From: Apoderus coryli
Lineage: Eukaryota > Arthropoda > Insecta > Coleoptera > Attelabidae
Assembly: GCA_911728435.2 (NCBI GenBank)
Contig: OU452198.1
Span: forward strand, 4,650,001-4,714,000
Direction of reading: 5' to 3'
DNA length: 64,000 nt
In this document: positions 44,401-59,400 of the stretch, piece by piece
Layout: every line of letters begins with the position of its first letter
Position numbering within the stretch: the stretch's first letter is position 1
Position numbers and translations under genes: made by a program
Notes under the pieces: generated by a model
What the model was told of the DNA's origin: nothing
The model's database searches: none
What the model saw: the letters and a program-made list of their open reading frames with translations, nothing else

Positions 44401-47400
44401 TGTGATGTATCATCGGTAAGTGCACAATATTATTTGTAATTAACTTTCATAACTCCTTATAACTTTGACGGTCCTACAATCGTATAATTTGGTTATTTAG
44501 TATTGTGATCTAGAAATCTCAAAAATACGGAAGCATACATAATAGTAATGAGAGTCAGTATTATGACTGTGACAGATAGTTCAATTTCTCAAAGTAGTCG
44601 CATCATTAAACAATAAATCTCTATACACTCTAAGTTCAGCTACATTTAGCATTAATCTATGTGTGTCCTGTTTCGGTCTTAAATACCATCATCGGACACA
44701 AAATTCATCAAAACATTACAACACGTAGGCATCCCAGACACAGAATCAATCTGCCTCTTACAGAGCAGTCAATTTGATTCAAACATTCTTACTAGCTATA
44801 AAATATTGATGATCACAAAAACGAGGGACAGTTAAAATGATTGGAGTTCGCGAAATTGAAAGGATTCGATATCAAAAAGACGCTTGAGGCTGGGAACAAG
44901 CTGCATCCTGACAAGACAGCACAGCCGGAATTCTCGACGTACAGTTTCTAGAGTGAACATACGACCAAAATCACCCACAATATCCCGCTGCACACTTGTT
45001 ACGTAATTACTGTATGCTACCTTAATATCATGCTTGATATCTCTCTCTCTCTCTAGGTGCCATCTCCGCGACGAAGATTGGCGATCATCATGGCAATTCT
45101 TATTTTGGATGCAGCTGCTCTAAAAAGCTCTATCGAGGAACATCCAAACCACTCTCTCAAGTTTCTCAACCAGGATATCCTTCTTCTACCCACGCTTCTT
45201 GTACCTTGGATCCTTACCTGCATTATCAATTGAAGTAAGGCGTATCTTGGTCCACGAGTCACATGGCCGAGATACTGCAGTTTTCTGCTTTTAATTGTTA
45301 TTAACAACTCTCTTTCTATGTTTAGTCGCTCAAGTATTTCTAAGTTAGTTATCCGATCGACCCATGACACCTTCAGTACTCTTCTGTACACCCACATTTC
45401 AAAAGCTTCTAGTCTTTTGGTTATTTCTGCGTTTAGAGTCCTTGCCTCGACGCCATAAAGCAGAGTGGCAAAAACATAACATCTAACTAGTCTCAGTCTC
45501 AGTTTTAGGCTTAGACCTCTATTGCACAAAACTCTTTTCATGCTATTGAAATTGGACCTTCCTATTTCTATGCGTGCTTTTATTTCTTTCGTGTAGTCGT
45601 TATTACAAGTAACTGTTGTTCCAAGATAAGTATACTTCTCTACCTGTTCGATGGGTTCACCTTTGACGATTATCTGTTCGTTGTTAGTCTGGGCCTTCTT
45701 TGTTATTTTCATGAATTTTGTTTTGTTTACGTTGAGTGTAAGGCCGTATTCTTCGCTATATCGAACAAGTTTGTCCATGATTCTTTGTAGATCTTCCAGG
45801 TTTTCCGTTAAAATTACGGTATCATCAGCGTATCTTAGAACAACTATAGGCACTCCATTTACTTTTATTCCTGCACTGTCATTTTCCATTGCCCTTTTTA
45901 GAATCTCTTCAGAGTAGGCATTAAACAAAATAGGTGACAGAACACAACCTTGACGTACACCTCTCTTTATTGTGATGGTGCCAGAATTTTGTTGATCTAC
46001 TTTGACGATGGCATTTTGGTTGTAATAGAGATTTGAGATGATTTGCAGGTCTTGGTGGTCTAGGTTTTTACATTGTAATATTTCCATCAACTGGTCGTGG
46101 CGCACCCTGTCAAACGCCTTATTATAGTCGATGAAGCAGGCATATACGTCCTGATTAACATCTAGGCATCGCTGCACTATTACGTTGAATGCGAATAGTG
46201 CTTCCCTTGTACCTAATCCTTTGCGAAAGCCAAACTGACTGTCACTTATATCCAGATCGAGTTTCTGGTGGATGCGGTTGAGTATAATTTTTAACAGTAG
46301 TTTCAAAGTGTAGGACATGAGGCTTATGGTACGGTGGTCACTGCACTCTTTTGCACCGGATTTTTTCGGTAAACATATGAAGACTGATGAGAGCCATTCC
46401 TTTGGTAGTTTTCCAGACCCATAGACGCTGTTCAAGAGTCTCACCAGGACATCCATATCTTGATCACTTATGATCTTAAGAATGTCGATAGGAATTCCGT
46501 CGGGGCGAGGAGATTTACCGTTGCTCATGTTGTTTAGTGTGTGGGTGACTTCGTCCTTCGTGATTTCGGGACCTGTGTCTTCCAGTCCTACCCTAGCTAC
46601 GGATGTGATATTTCTCACATCGTCGAAAAGGTCTTTTGTATATTCCTGCCATCTCTTCAGTTTGTCTTCTGTGTTATTGATAGTGTTTTCCCATTTTTAT
46701 CTAAGAGGATTGTAGTAATCTTTCCTTTTCTGAGACCTGCCAATTCTTTTATCTTCTTATGTAGGTTATACAAGTCAAATCATGCTTGATAGTAACTCAC
46801 AATCTTCTGAATGTTCATGTCTAGTAGTCATAATCAAAATACCAGCAGTTTTACGTGCGAGTTAGGTAGTAAACACTGATCTACGATTCTTATCTGGCAA
46901 AATGGCCTCAACTCAACATCAAAAAAACGTCTCTTTGGTGGGAAACTATCGTGGTATCTCCTCTCCATCTCCGGAAAGGTTCTTGCAAGAATTTTGACCA
47001 ATCGTTTTCTCCCACTGCCACAATGTGGTTTTAGACCCAAGAGGGGTACAGCTGACATGATATTTAATGCCAGGCAAATACAGGAAAAGTCACGGGAACA
47101 AATTCGTCCTGTTGTGGGTCTTGAGCATTTAAAAACCCTAGAACAGTACCCTCAACGATGCCTTAGAAGAATTCTTGGAATTAAATGGCAGGACCAACGA
47201 GAAGCATCAGCGTTCTGAAGGAAGCTGAGATAGCAAACACTGATCTACGATTCTTTATCACGAGTTTAGTTGATGTTGTAGGCTCAACCAGTTTCATCAT
47301 CAGTGTTTGTGAGAATTTTCTTAAAAATTGAAACTGAGTGTTTGATCATTGAATCATTGAATTAAATACTGCAAGCTCCTCTCTTCGTACTTATTTTTTT

Positions 47401-50400
47401 CTTGATTATTTTGATTTAAAATTCTAGAGCCGATTGGTTTTTGGCAACCGTTTAATTCCAACAACTTTAAGTATAACATTTGAAGAATCGCATTTTGTTT
47501 ATTCAACAAAACCAGCTGTATGCACCTTGGATAGATTTATGCATTTTGTGAAATGTAAAGCGGAAAACGTTAAAGTTATGCTGGCCCCGAGTCTTAAATA
47601 TACAGGTGAGCAACTATTCAATACCCAGAATGCTTGATTATTTTTGGTGCTTGAATTGGTTTCTAATTCTAATTCTTTAATTTTGCAGGTATGCTAGATG
47701 ACCCGCCACGCTATATGGGTGAAGGGTTTGTTTTGATGTCATCCAATGATATGGAACTTTATTTTTATATGGATGAACCAGGTATGTTGATATTTTACTT
47801 ATTCTAAATATTAAAGTGTTTATTTGGTTCTTAATAATATTTTTAGGACCAGTACCAGAAGAACCCGTTATGATAACCTTACCAAATGGTGATGTAGTTG
47901 AGTGCAGTCCACCACAATGGGGTGTAGATATAAAATGTGGAAAAGGTATATTGTTTCTTATTGATGGAATGTTTCTGCATTAATTTTTGCGTCAAAGTTA
48001 CACTCATCATCATTATCATCACCAGCATTCACTCGCTAACTAGTATGAATTAGTCCAAATCAGGGATTTCTGTAGTGAACCCTAAATAGACCGATCCTCG
48101 AGCCATTTTGTCACAAAATGGACAGACTCAATCAACACTATTTACCTGCTGTTGTAGGTGCGCTGCCCCATCGATGCGTTCTCTCTCCTTTCGATGCTCT
48201 CTCTTTGCATTCTCATGTCTTCGACGCCTCCATCTCGGTCTGTCGTTCGCGATACGACAGGTGAGCTTGCTGATCTCCACAATTTTTTTCAAAGCGAGGG
48301 TAAGACTTCAGACCGCCACTCTGATTTCGTGCTTCACGTTGATCGTTGAACGATATTTGCTCCTTTTTTTGCAGCTACGACTGAAAATCCGATGTGGCAA
48401 AAGGAATATAGTTGGTCATTTTTGACGTTTAGCCAAAACTCCACCAAATTGGAACAAGTAAATTTTGTTTTAAGGCTGTTCAATGAGACTCTCTTCTTCT
48501 CGTCATGGAATGGATTTTGGATCCACGAATATATCTGGATATTTTCTTTCGCAGTATTTTCCAAACCATTCAGTGCGCTTCGAAAGGTGTTATTCTGTGT
48601 AAAGAGACAACGGCGTGCTTATGCAAGCCGGGGAAACAATCTTGACCGCCATCCTCATTAATATTTCTTATCCAAAAATGCAGTGTTCTCCTAAATTCAG
48701 CAATATTCTCCCAATAGTTTCAAGATGTGCATTTAATTACTTTTCAGATAGGGATTCAAGGCATTCAGATTGTCAAATATATCACATAAATCTGCTAGTT
48801 TTAGAAAAAGTCTGGTTCGACAAAGTAACTGGAGCTTGCTTGACCTTCCTTATGCAGAAAAGTGTGAATTCCTTGATGGGAATCGGTCACTATCGTGGTA
48901 TCTCTGTCCTCTCCATCGCCGGAAAGGTTCTTGCAAGAATTTTATCCAATCGGAAGGGTGCTTGCGGAGACACAATGTGATTTTAGACTCAACAGGGGTA
49001 GAGCTGACATGATATTTGCCAGGCAAATACAGGAAAAGTCACAGGAAGAAAATCGTCCTCTATACATGAATTTTATAGACCTTGTCAAGGAGTTCGACTC
49101 TTTTAACCGTGAGTCTTTGTGGAGGATCTTGAAGCTCAACGGATGTCCCCAGAAATTCAACCAGATACTTCGACTCCTTCACGATAATATGAAAGCAGCA
49201 GTTCTCGACAGCAGTGGATCGGGAGAGCCCTTACCAATCACAACTGGCGTAAAGCAGGTTTGTGTCATGGCACCGACCTTGTTTTCTATGTTTGTGGGAA
49301 CGGTCATTCAAATTGTTAAGGATGAACTGCCGGGGGGAATAGAGATCGTCTACAGATTTGTTGGCGGCGGACTCTTCAACCTTCGTAGACTGGAAGCTGA
49401 GACGACAATGGTATGGCCCACTCTGTTAATGACGAAAAGGATGAACTGCCGGGGGGAATAGAGATCGTCAACAGATTTGTTGGCGGCGGACTCTTCAACC
49501 TTCGTAGACTGGAAGCTGAGACGACAATGGTATGGCCCACTCTGTTAATGACGAAAGGTCAACAGAAAATTCACATGAAATCGTTCAAGAAGGTCTTCGT
49601 GACAAAAAAATCGTTGAACCAATACCACAGTTGCAAAATGAGCACGAAGACATGATTTTTGTGCACATTTAATAATAATAATAATATTCTTTATTGTCTA
49701 ACAGGTTACAGACCCAATTACAAGACAATATAACTAAATAAATAAGCTACTATAATAATAAACTAATTAATAATCCTACAAAACAAAATACGCACACACA
49801 TCAGATGGCCACATTTTGCAGGAACCGAGACAATTGAGCGCAGAAAGATCTTACAGGCTCATTGAAATAGTTAATTTCTTGACTAAATCCTTCTATGTTA
49901 CATGTTTGGCATGCTCGGAGTAGTGGTGCTTTGGATTCATAATTAGTACGAAAAACAGGAACGTGAAATAGTCTGCTACTCCTCGCAGAGGGGCGCGGTA
50001 TGTTAAAATTCAACGATCGGAGTAGGTTTGAACAGTCCACCAAGCTATTTATAATCTTAAACAGAAAGAGTTGTCCGGCATACACTCTGCGAGCAGCCAG
50101 CGAAACCATTTGAAAGCGATCGAGCAGGGCTCTGTGATCGAATCCTCTACATGGGAATCTACCGTCAATTTTAAACGCTAAATATTTAAGGAATTTGTGC
50201 TGTATGTATTCAATGTGTCCTGCATGAGATTGGTAAATGGGAGACCATATTATAGAATGCGTACTCAAGCTTAGATCTTACCAGAGCACAATACAAATTA
50301 GTTATACATTCAATATCACGAAAATCTTTGGTAACATGAAACAAAAAGCCAAGCATGCGTAGTGCATCTCGGGTAATACTTTGAATATGATAATTAAATA

Positions 50401-53400
50401 ACAATTCAGTGTCGACGTAAACTCCAAGATCCCTGACAACATCACAACACTCAAGCGCAGTGTCACGCAGCTGATAGCGATATTCAAAAACAGTTTGCTA
50501 TTTCGAAAATATGACAAACTTACATTTATTAATATTTAAAGGCAATTTATTATAGTTACACCAATCTTCAAGCTTAGATAAGTCGCGCTGCAACAAGACG
50601 CAATCCGAGTGTCTCGAATAACACGATACAACTTCAGAAGATCCTCTGCAAACATCAAATGGTTGCTTGTAAGTTCCTGGGATATGTCATTAATGAAAAT
50701 TGAAAATATTAAAGGTGCCAAGCAGCTGCCCTGAGACGCTGGTGGGTGTGAAAGTTTTCAATTTATGACCATTGTATTCGACATTGTGTTGTCGATCAGA
50801 CAAGTTGGAGGCCAAAAACGTTAGAAGATCCTCATGAAAACCCAACCTCGACATTTTCCTTAGGACAAGCGAATGATCCAGCTTATCGAAAGCCTTCGAA
50901 AAATCCGTATAAATAGCATCGATCCGCAGACCCTCCCCGAGGGTACGAAATACATCCTCTAGAAAACAGGTTAGGTTGGTTACTGTAGAGCGGCCTGGGA
51001 AAAAACCGTGCTGTTTTGGATCAATCTGATGCTTAATTTGAGTAAATATTTTTCGGTGTAATGCCGCTTCAAAAACCTTCGAGAAGTTGGGCAGGAGCGA
51101 GACCGGTCTATAATTTTCAACATGATCATTCTCAGCAGATTTATGGATTGGGCAAATGCGGGAAATTTTCTAAGCTTTTGGGAATATATTGGATCTCAGA
51201 GACCTATTAAACAGAGTCTGCAGTGGCACGCCAAAACAGACGCACAATCTCCTAAAATGAAAGCCGGGATGTCATCTGGTCCCGAAGTCATTTTGTTTGA
51301 GTGACATGAGAACATCATCGATATCAAGCTGACCCACCGATATGCGGGAAGAAGAAGAATGCACCTCCTGAGGGTGGACACCATCAACATATACGCTATT
51401 GAAGTATTTCGCGAAAGCGTTTACTAAGCCTTGGGGTGTTGAGCATTCAGCACTATCCGTACCATACATGACACCCGGGATTCTGGATTTGCGCTTTCTA
51501 TTCTGTACATAGCTCCAGAGCCTCTTTGGATCTGTCTTCAATGAATTTTGAACTTCCACCAAGTAATTGTTATATGCCGCAGTTATCTTATGTTTGATCC
51601 TGACTCTTCAATCCCTAAAGATGTTAAAACTGTTCAAACACTGCGTAGATTTCCATCTTTTCAAATGTTTTGACTTTTCCCGTATGTCGCAGATTAAGTC
51701 CCATGTGTACCAACATGGATATTTGTATTTTTTACAGTGAATTTTTTTACTTGGAACACACATACTAAATATGCCAGCAAGAATCCTGTAGAATGCCGAC
51801 ACCGCATCATTCACATCACTGATGTGAGGACCAATCCTGAAGCAACAGTTGCTGATATAACAGGGGGTAGTTTGCCTTTCTAAAGTTGTACATTTTATTG
51901 TTGGTGTTGACCGGAAAATTTCTATGTGACTCAACTTTGGCCCAAAAAGAAATATGCAGTGCAGGATGATGTGAATCCTCATCCACTAATGGCGGCGAAC
52001 AGGGTGCGACGTTACATTTAAAATTGGACAGAACAAGGTCAAGTATATGATCGCTCTGATTACGGGTCGAATTATATTGATCCAATTCAAACACAGACAT
52101 GAAATTCTGCACGGCCCTCCGCTGAGAAACACAAGGACCTAATAGATCTTCTTCGGAATGGACATTGAGGTTGTGCACCGTACAAGTCTTAAAGAATTCG
52201 AAAAATCCAATATAGTGATCAGTATTTAGGCCAGGTGGGATATAAACACAAAAACAGAAAACCGAAAAGTGATTCGCACTCAGCCTACATCCAATCATAT
52301 CTATTGACGGGTGCGTAAAAGGGGAGTCGGCTATGAGAACCCTTCTAGAATTCAGGTCTGACCTGACGGCCAATAGCACGCCCCCGCCTCTAGTTACACC
52401 AAGCGCACCATTATCTCTGTCCCTGCGACGGGTCTCAGTGATTGCAATTACGTGATATTCGGCAGATGATGTAGATTTACCGACATGTTAAAGATCTGTT
52501 ACCTGCAGTTTTTCAAAATCGCCTTATAAGCAAGCATCTTGCAATTTCAAGGTCAGCAAGAGCACCTGATTTGAACCTAGCCAGCAGAGCACATGGCCAA
52601 CAATGCTTGAAGAGCTGTATTTAAGAGTAAGTTCGAGCAATGCAACTAGAAATGTTGAATACTGTTGTATAGAATTTGCTGGAGTTGTTGGTAATTAATA
52701 AATTTAAAGATTAATATAATAAAATTCCGGATAAATAGGTAATACAAAACCTGGAATTAAACAAAAATGTTTAGTGAAATAGCGCCAACTGGGAGTCGAA
52801 CTTACACCTCTGTATCGAGAGCTCAATACTCTACACACTTAGCCGTTTTTAAACAACGAGAATGCAGTTTTTCTAGTTACTACTAGTTTTCTTTTCCAGG
52901 TACGGATTTCAGTTATGGACCATGGGCGGATAGACAGCGTGAACACTTGTTCAAATTTTTTTATCCACAAGACTACAAGCCCATGGAGGTTACACAGCCA
53001 CCAAAACCAGGTGATAAAAGACAGATGCAATCGTTCGATATTCGTATGTTGATGCAGAATGAAGCTACTATCGATATACTGTTCACCAAAGATAAGGAAA
53101 CGAATGCAGTACATATAAATATAGGTGAGCGATATCATTCATGTGAAATTTGAGTGAATTTAATCAAATTCTTCTTAGGAGCTGGAAGTTATCTAGAAGT
53201 AACTATACCATGGGCGACGAAAGAAGATGGTTACAAAACTAGAATCAACGGTCAACTATTACATTTAGAATCAACTACCAGTCTACAGTATAGAGATTTT
53301 GTGGAGAGCGAAACGTTAGAATTCTCAATATTATGTCACTATCCATTGGTTTGGAACGAACATCAGTTGTGGGAAGTAAACTTGACTGGTTGTAAAGCTA

Positions 53401-56400
53401 GTGTCAATTTGATATTTGCTCACAAGTGGTTTTTTACAGGTACGGCGTCATTTGGGTATACTTTCTAAACTTAAACACGTTTTACCACTTCACCAAAACA
53501 CTCAACGCACGTTGACAATAAAAAAAACTGTTTTGGTGAAGTGGTAAAGCGTGTTTTAGTTTAGTGCCAAAGGTTCTACTCATCGATTATGCGTATACTT
53601 TGTACAATTGAAAGTTTTTTGTAATAATTTTTCCAGATCTCATTAACGATTGGGCCTCAAAAGCGCGTCCAGACCTGATCCATTTCGTGCCATACACATG
53701 GCGGTTTGGACTCACACTGAAACATTGTGAGTTGCTTACATTAATCAACCAATACAACTGGATAGATTGCAGCAGTGTTGGACAGCGTAGCAGATTAGAA
53801 AATACACAATTTGCGCTGTGTGCCCATTTTCTGCATTTGTCTTTTGATCTGCCATTCGATGAGTTTTTGCCGGAGACTTTGCCAATAAATCTTGCTATAC
53901 AGGTCAGTACTGAGCTTTCTGATTTTGCAAAGTTTTTGAGCTTTTGAGGAATTAAAATAGGAAAAGTTTCTTTTTTTCGTTTGTAATGACTTTTTTGTGA
54001 TTTTTTCAGCTGTAAAAGTTTCTCGGAAAAAAACTGGGAGACTGCTCTTTCTACTATTTATTTTTTTCATAGATTATGATCTTCGTAAATTGACAAAATC
54101 TGTGAGGTATCCATTGTGTCTGTTTATTTTTTCAGGGTGAAAGTGTGGATTTAAGCATGTTCATACCGGAGTTCCATACAAGTCGCAACGTAGTCTTATC
54201 ATTAGAAAAACATGCGAAAATTCTCTCTAAAGATGGATCCACAACAAAGAAGACTGAATTAATACCAAAGTGGCGAAATATTTGTCAAAAAAGGTACGAA
54301 AATATTAAATAAATACACTTTATTGTCTAACAGGTGGGAAACTCAATTACAAGACAAAAGATCATCATCATCAGCATTCTTCACTCGCTAACGAGTATGA
54401 ATTATTCCAAATCAGGGAGTTCTGTTGTGAACTCTAAGATGGCTCAGTCACCGTCGCTATGTGGTTGATGTTTCCAGGGAATTTCTTGGAGTATATCAAT
54501 CCAGGAAGATTTTGCCTAGATCTTTCATGGTTGAAGTATCCAGGGAATTTCTTGGAGTATAACAATCCTGGAAGATTTTTTCATGATTGAAGTAAGCAGG
54601 GAATTTCTTGGAGTATATCAGGCCAGGAAGATTTTTTCATTATTGAAGTATGCAGGGAAATTCTTGCAATATATCAATCCTGGAAGCTTTTGCCCAGATC
54701 TTTCAGGATTGAAGTATCCAGGGAATTTCTTGGAGTATATCAATCCAGGAAGATTTTGCCTAGATCTTTCATGATTGAAGTATCTAGGGAATTTCTTGGA
54801 GTATATAAATCCAGGAAGATTTTACCTAGATCTTGCATGATTGACGTATCCAAGGAATTTCTTGGAGTATATCAATCCAGGAAGGTTTCGCCTAGATCTT
54901 TCATGATTGAAGTATCCAGGGAATTTCTTGGAGTATATCAATCCAGGAAGATTTTGCCTAGATCTTGAATGATTGAAGTTTTCAGGGTATTTCTTGGAGT
55001 ATATCAATTCAGGAAGGTTTTTTCATGATTGAAGTATGCAGGGAATTTCTTGCAGTATATCAATCCTGGAAGCTTTTGCCCAGATCTTTCATGAATTATT
55101 CCAAATCAGGGATTTCTGTTGTGAACTCTAAGATGGCTCAGTCATCGCCGCTATGTGGTTGATGTTTCCAGGGAATTTCTTGGAGTATATCAATCCAGGA
55201 AGATTTTGCCTAGATCTTTCATGGTTGAAGTATTCAGGGAATTTCTTGGAGTATATGAATCCTGGAAGATTTTTTCATGATTGAAGTATGCAGGGAATTT
55301 CTTGGAGTATATCAGGCCAGGAAGATTTTTTCATTATTGAAGTATGCAGGGAAATTCTTGCAATATATCAATCCTGGAAGCTTTTGCCCAGATCTTTCAT
55401 GATTGAAGTATCCAGGGAATTTCTTGGAGTATATAAATCCAGGAAGATTTTGCCTAGATCTTTCATGATTGAAGTATCTAGGGAATTTCTTGGAGTATAT
55501 AAATCCAGGAAGATTTTACCCAGATCTTTCATGATTGACGTATCCAAGGAATTTCTTGGAGTATATCAATCCAGGAAGGTTTCGCCTAGATCTTTCATGA
55601 TTGAAGTATCCAGGGAATTTCTTGGAGTATATCAATCCAGGAAGGTTTCGCCTAGATCTTTCATGATTGAAGTATCCAGGGAATTTCTTGGAGTATATCA
55701 ATCCAGGAAGATTTTGCCTAGATCTTGAATGATTGAAGTTTTCAGGGTATTTCTTGGAGTATATCAATTCAGGAAGGTTTTTTCATGATTGAAGTATGCA
55801 GGGAATTTCTTGCAGTATATCAATCCTGGAAGCTTTTGCCCAGATCTTTCATGAATTATTCCAAATCAGGGATTTCTGTTGTGAACTCTAAGATGGCTCA
55901 GTCACCGCCGCTATGTGGTTGATGTTTCCAGGGAATTTCTTGGAGTATATCAATCCAGGAAGATTTTGCCTAGATCTTTCCTGGTTGAAGTATTCAGGGA
56001 ATTTCTTGGAGTATATGAATCCTGGAAGATTTTTTCTTGATTGAAGTATGCAGGGAATTTCTTGGAGTATATCAGGCCAGGAAGATTTTTTCATTATTGA
56101 AGTATGCAGGGAAATTCTTGCAATATATCAATCCTGGAAGCTTTTGCCCAGATCTTTCATGATTGAAGTATCCAGGGAATTACTTGGAGTATATCAATCC
56201 AGGAAGATTTTGCCTAGATCTTTCATGATTGAAGTATCTAGGGAATTTCTTGGAGTATATAAATCCAGGAAGATTTTACCTAGATCTTTCATGATTGAAG
56301 TATCCAAGGAATTTCTTGGAGTATATCAATCCAGGAAGGTTTCGCCTAGACCTTTTATGATTGAAGTATCCAGGGAATTTCTTGGAGTATATCAATCCAG

Positions 56401-59400
56401 GAAGGTTTCGCCTAGATCTTTCATGATTGAAGTATCCAGGGAATTTCTTGGAGTATATCAATCCAGGAAGATTTTGCCTAGATCTTGAATGATTGAAGTT
56501 TCCAGGGTATTTCTTGGAGTATATCAATCCAGGAAGATTTTTTCATGATTGAAGTATACAGGGAATTTCTTGGAGTATATCAGTCCAGGAAGGTTTTTTC
56601 ATGATTGAAGTATGCAGGGAATTTCTTGCAGTATATCAATCCTGGAAGCTTTTGCCCAGATCTTTCATGATTGAAGTATCCAGGAAATTTCTTGGAGTAT
56701 ATCAATTCAGGAAGTATTTGCCTAGATCTTGAATGATTGAAGTTTTCAGGGTATTTCTTGGAGTATATCAATCCAGGAAGATTTTTTCATGATTGATGTA
56801 TGCAGGGAATTTCTTGGAGTATATCAATCCAGGAAGATTTTTCCTAGTTCTTTCTTGATTGAAGTATCCAGGGAATTTTTTGGAGTATATCAATCAAGGA
56901 AGATTTTTCCTAGATCTTTCTTGATTGAAGTATGCAGGGTATTTCTTGGAGTATATCAATCAAGGAATATTTTTTCATGATTGAAGTATGCAGGGAATTT
57001 CTTGGAGTATATCAATCCAGGAAGATTTTTTCATGATTGAAGTATGCAGGGAATTTCTTGGAGTATATCAATCCAGGAAGATTTTTCATGATGGAATTTC
57101 TTGCAGTATATCAATCCTGGAAGCTTTTGCCCTTTCATGATTGATGTATCCAGGGAATTTCTAGGAGTATATCAATCCAGGAAGATTTTTCCTAGATCTT
57201 TCTTGATTGAAGTATGCAGGGTATTTCTTGGAGTATATCAATCCAGGAAGATTTTTTCATGATTGAAGTATGCAGGGAATTGCTTGGAGTATATCAGTCC
57301 AGGAAGATTTTTTCATGATTGAAGTATGCAGGGAATTTCTTGCAGTATATCAATCCTGGAAGCTTTTGCCCAGATCTTTTATGATTGAAGTATTCACGGA
57401 ATTTCTTGGAGTATATCAATCCAAGAAGATTTTGCCTAGATATTTTATGATTGAAGTATCCAGGAAATTTCTTGGAGTATATCAATCCAGGAAGATTTTG
57501 CCTAGATGTTGAATGATTGAAGTTTCCAGGGTATTTCTTGGAGTATATCAATCCAGGAAGATTTTGTCTAGATCTTTCATGATTGAAGTATCCAGGAAAT
57601 TTCTTGGAGTATATCAATCCAGGAAGATTTTGTCTAGATCTTTCATGATTGAAGTATGCAGGGAATTTCTTGGAGTATATCAATCCAGGAAGGTTTTGCC
57701 TAGGTCTTTCATGATTGACGTATCCAGGGAATTTCTTGGAGTATATCAATCGAGGAAGATTTTTTCATGATTGAAATATGCAGGGAATTTCTTGGAGTAT
57801 ATCAATCCAGGAAGATTTTTTCATGATGGAATTTCTTACAGTATATCAATCGTGGAAGCTTTTGCCCAGATCTTTCATGATTGAAGTATCCAGGGAATTT
57901 CTTGGAGTATATCAATCCAGGAAGATTTTGCCTAGATATTTCATGATTGAAGTATCCAGGGGATTTCTTGGAGTATATCAATCGAGGCAGATTTGTTCAT
58001 GATTGAAGTATGCAGGGTATTTCTTGGAGTATATCAATCCAGGAAGATTTTTTCATGATGGAATTTCTTGCAGTATATCAATCCAGGAAGATTTTTTCTT
58101 GATTGAAATATGCAGGGAATTTCTTGCAGTATATCAATCCTGGAAGCTTTTGCCAGGTCTCTCATGATTGAAGTATCCAGGGAATTTCTTGGAGTATATC
58201 AATCCAGGAAGATTTTGCCTAGATGTTGAATGATTGAAGTTTCCAGGGTATTTCTTGGAGTATATCAATCCAGGAAGATTTTGTCTAGACCTTTCTTGAT
58301 TGAAGTATCCAGGAAATTTCTTGGAGTATATCAATCCAGGAAAATTTTGTCTAGATCTTTCATGATTGAAGTATGCAGGGAATTTCTTGGAGTATATCAA
58401 TCCAGGAAGGTTTTGCCTAGGTCTTTCATGATTGACGTATCCAGGGAATTTCTTGGAGTATATCAATCGAGGAAGATTTTTTCATGATTGAAATATGCAG
58501 GGAATTTCTTGGAGTATATCAATCCAGGAAGATTTTTTCATGATGGAATTTCTTACAGTATATCAATCGTGGAAGCTTTTGCCCAGATCTTTCATGATTG
58601 AAGTATCCAGGGGATTTCTTGGAGTATATCAATCGAGGCAGATTTGTTCATGATTGAAGTATGCAGGGTATTTCTTGGAGTATATCAATCCAGGAAGATT
58701 TTTTCATGATGGAATTTCTTGCAGTATATCAATCCAGGAAGATTTTTTCTTGATTGAAATATGCAGGGAATTTCTTGCAGTATATCAATCCTGGAAGCTT
58801 TTGCCTAGAACTTTCATGATTGAAGTATCCAGGGAATTTCTTGGATTATATCAATCCAGGAAGATTTTGCCTAGATCTTTCATGATTGAAGTATCCAGGG
58901 AATTTCTTGGAGTATGTCAATCCAGGAAGATTTTTTCATGATTGAAGTATGCAGGGAATTTCTTGGTGTATATCAATCCAGGAAGATTTTTCTTGTTTGA
59001 AGTATGCAGGGAATTTCTTGGAGTATATCAATCCAGGAAGATTTTTCTTGATTGAAGTATGCAGGGAATTTCTTGGAGTATATCAATCCAGGAGGATTTT
59101 GCCTAGAGCTTTCATGATTGAAGTATCCAGGGAATTTCTTGGAGTATATCAATCCAGGAAGATTTTTTCATGATTGAAGTATGCAGGGAATTTCTTGGAG
59201 TATATCAATCCAGGAAGATTTTTCTTGATTGAAGTATGCAGGGAATTTCTTGGAGTATATCAATCCAGGAAGATTTTTCTTGATTGAAGTATGCAGGGAA
59301 TTTCTTGGAGTATATCAATCCAGGAGGATTTTGCCTAGAGCTTTCATGATTGAAGTATCCAGGGAATTTCTTGGAGTATATCAATCCAGGAAGATTTTGC

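Noticed and set aside
47270..47320. CTGATGATGAAAC on the minus strand, hammerhead-like
   Set aside because: No GAAA core follows a plausible stem II, and stem I does not close.
52780..52850. tRNA gene on the minus strand
   Set aside because: The B box is good, but anticodon and acceptor stems do not pair properly; kept only as a weak patch.
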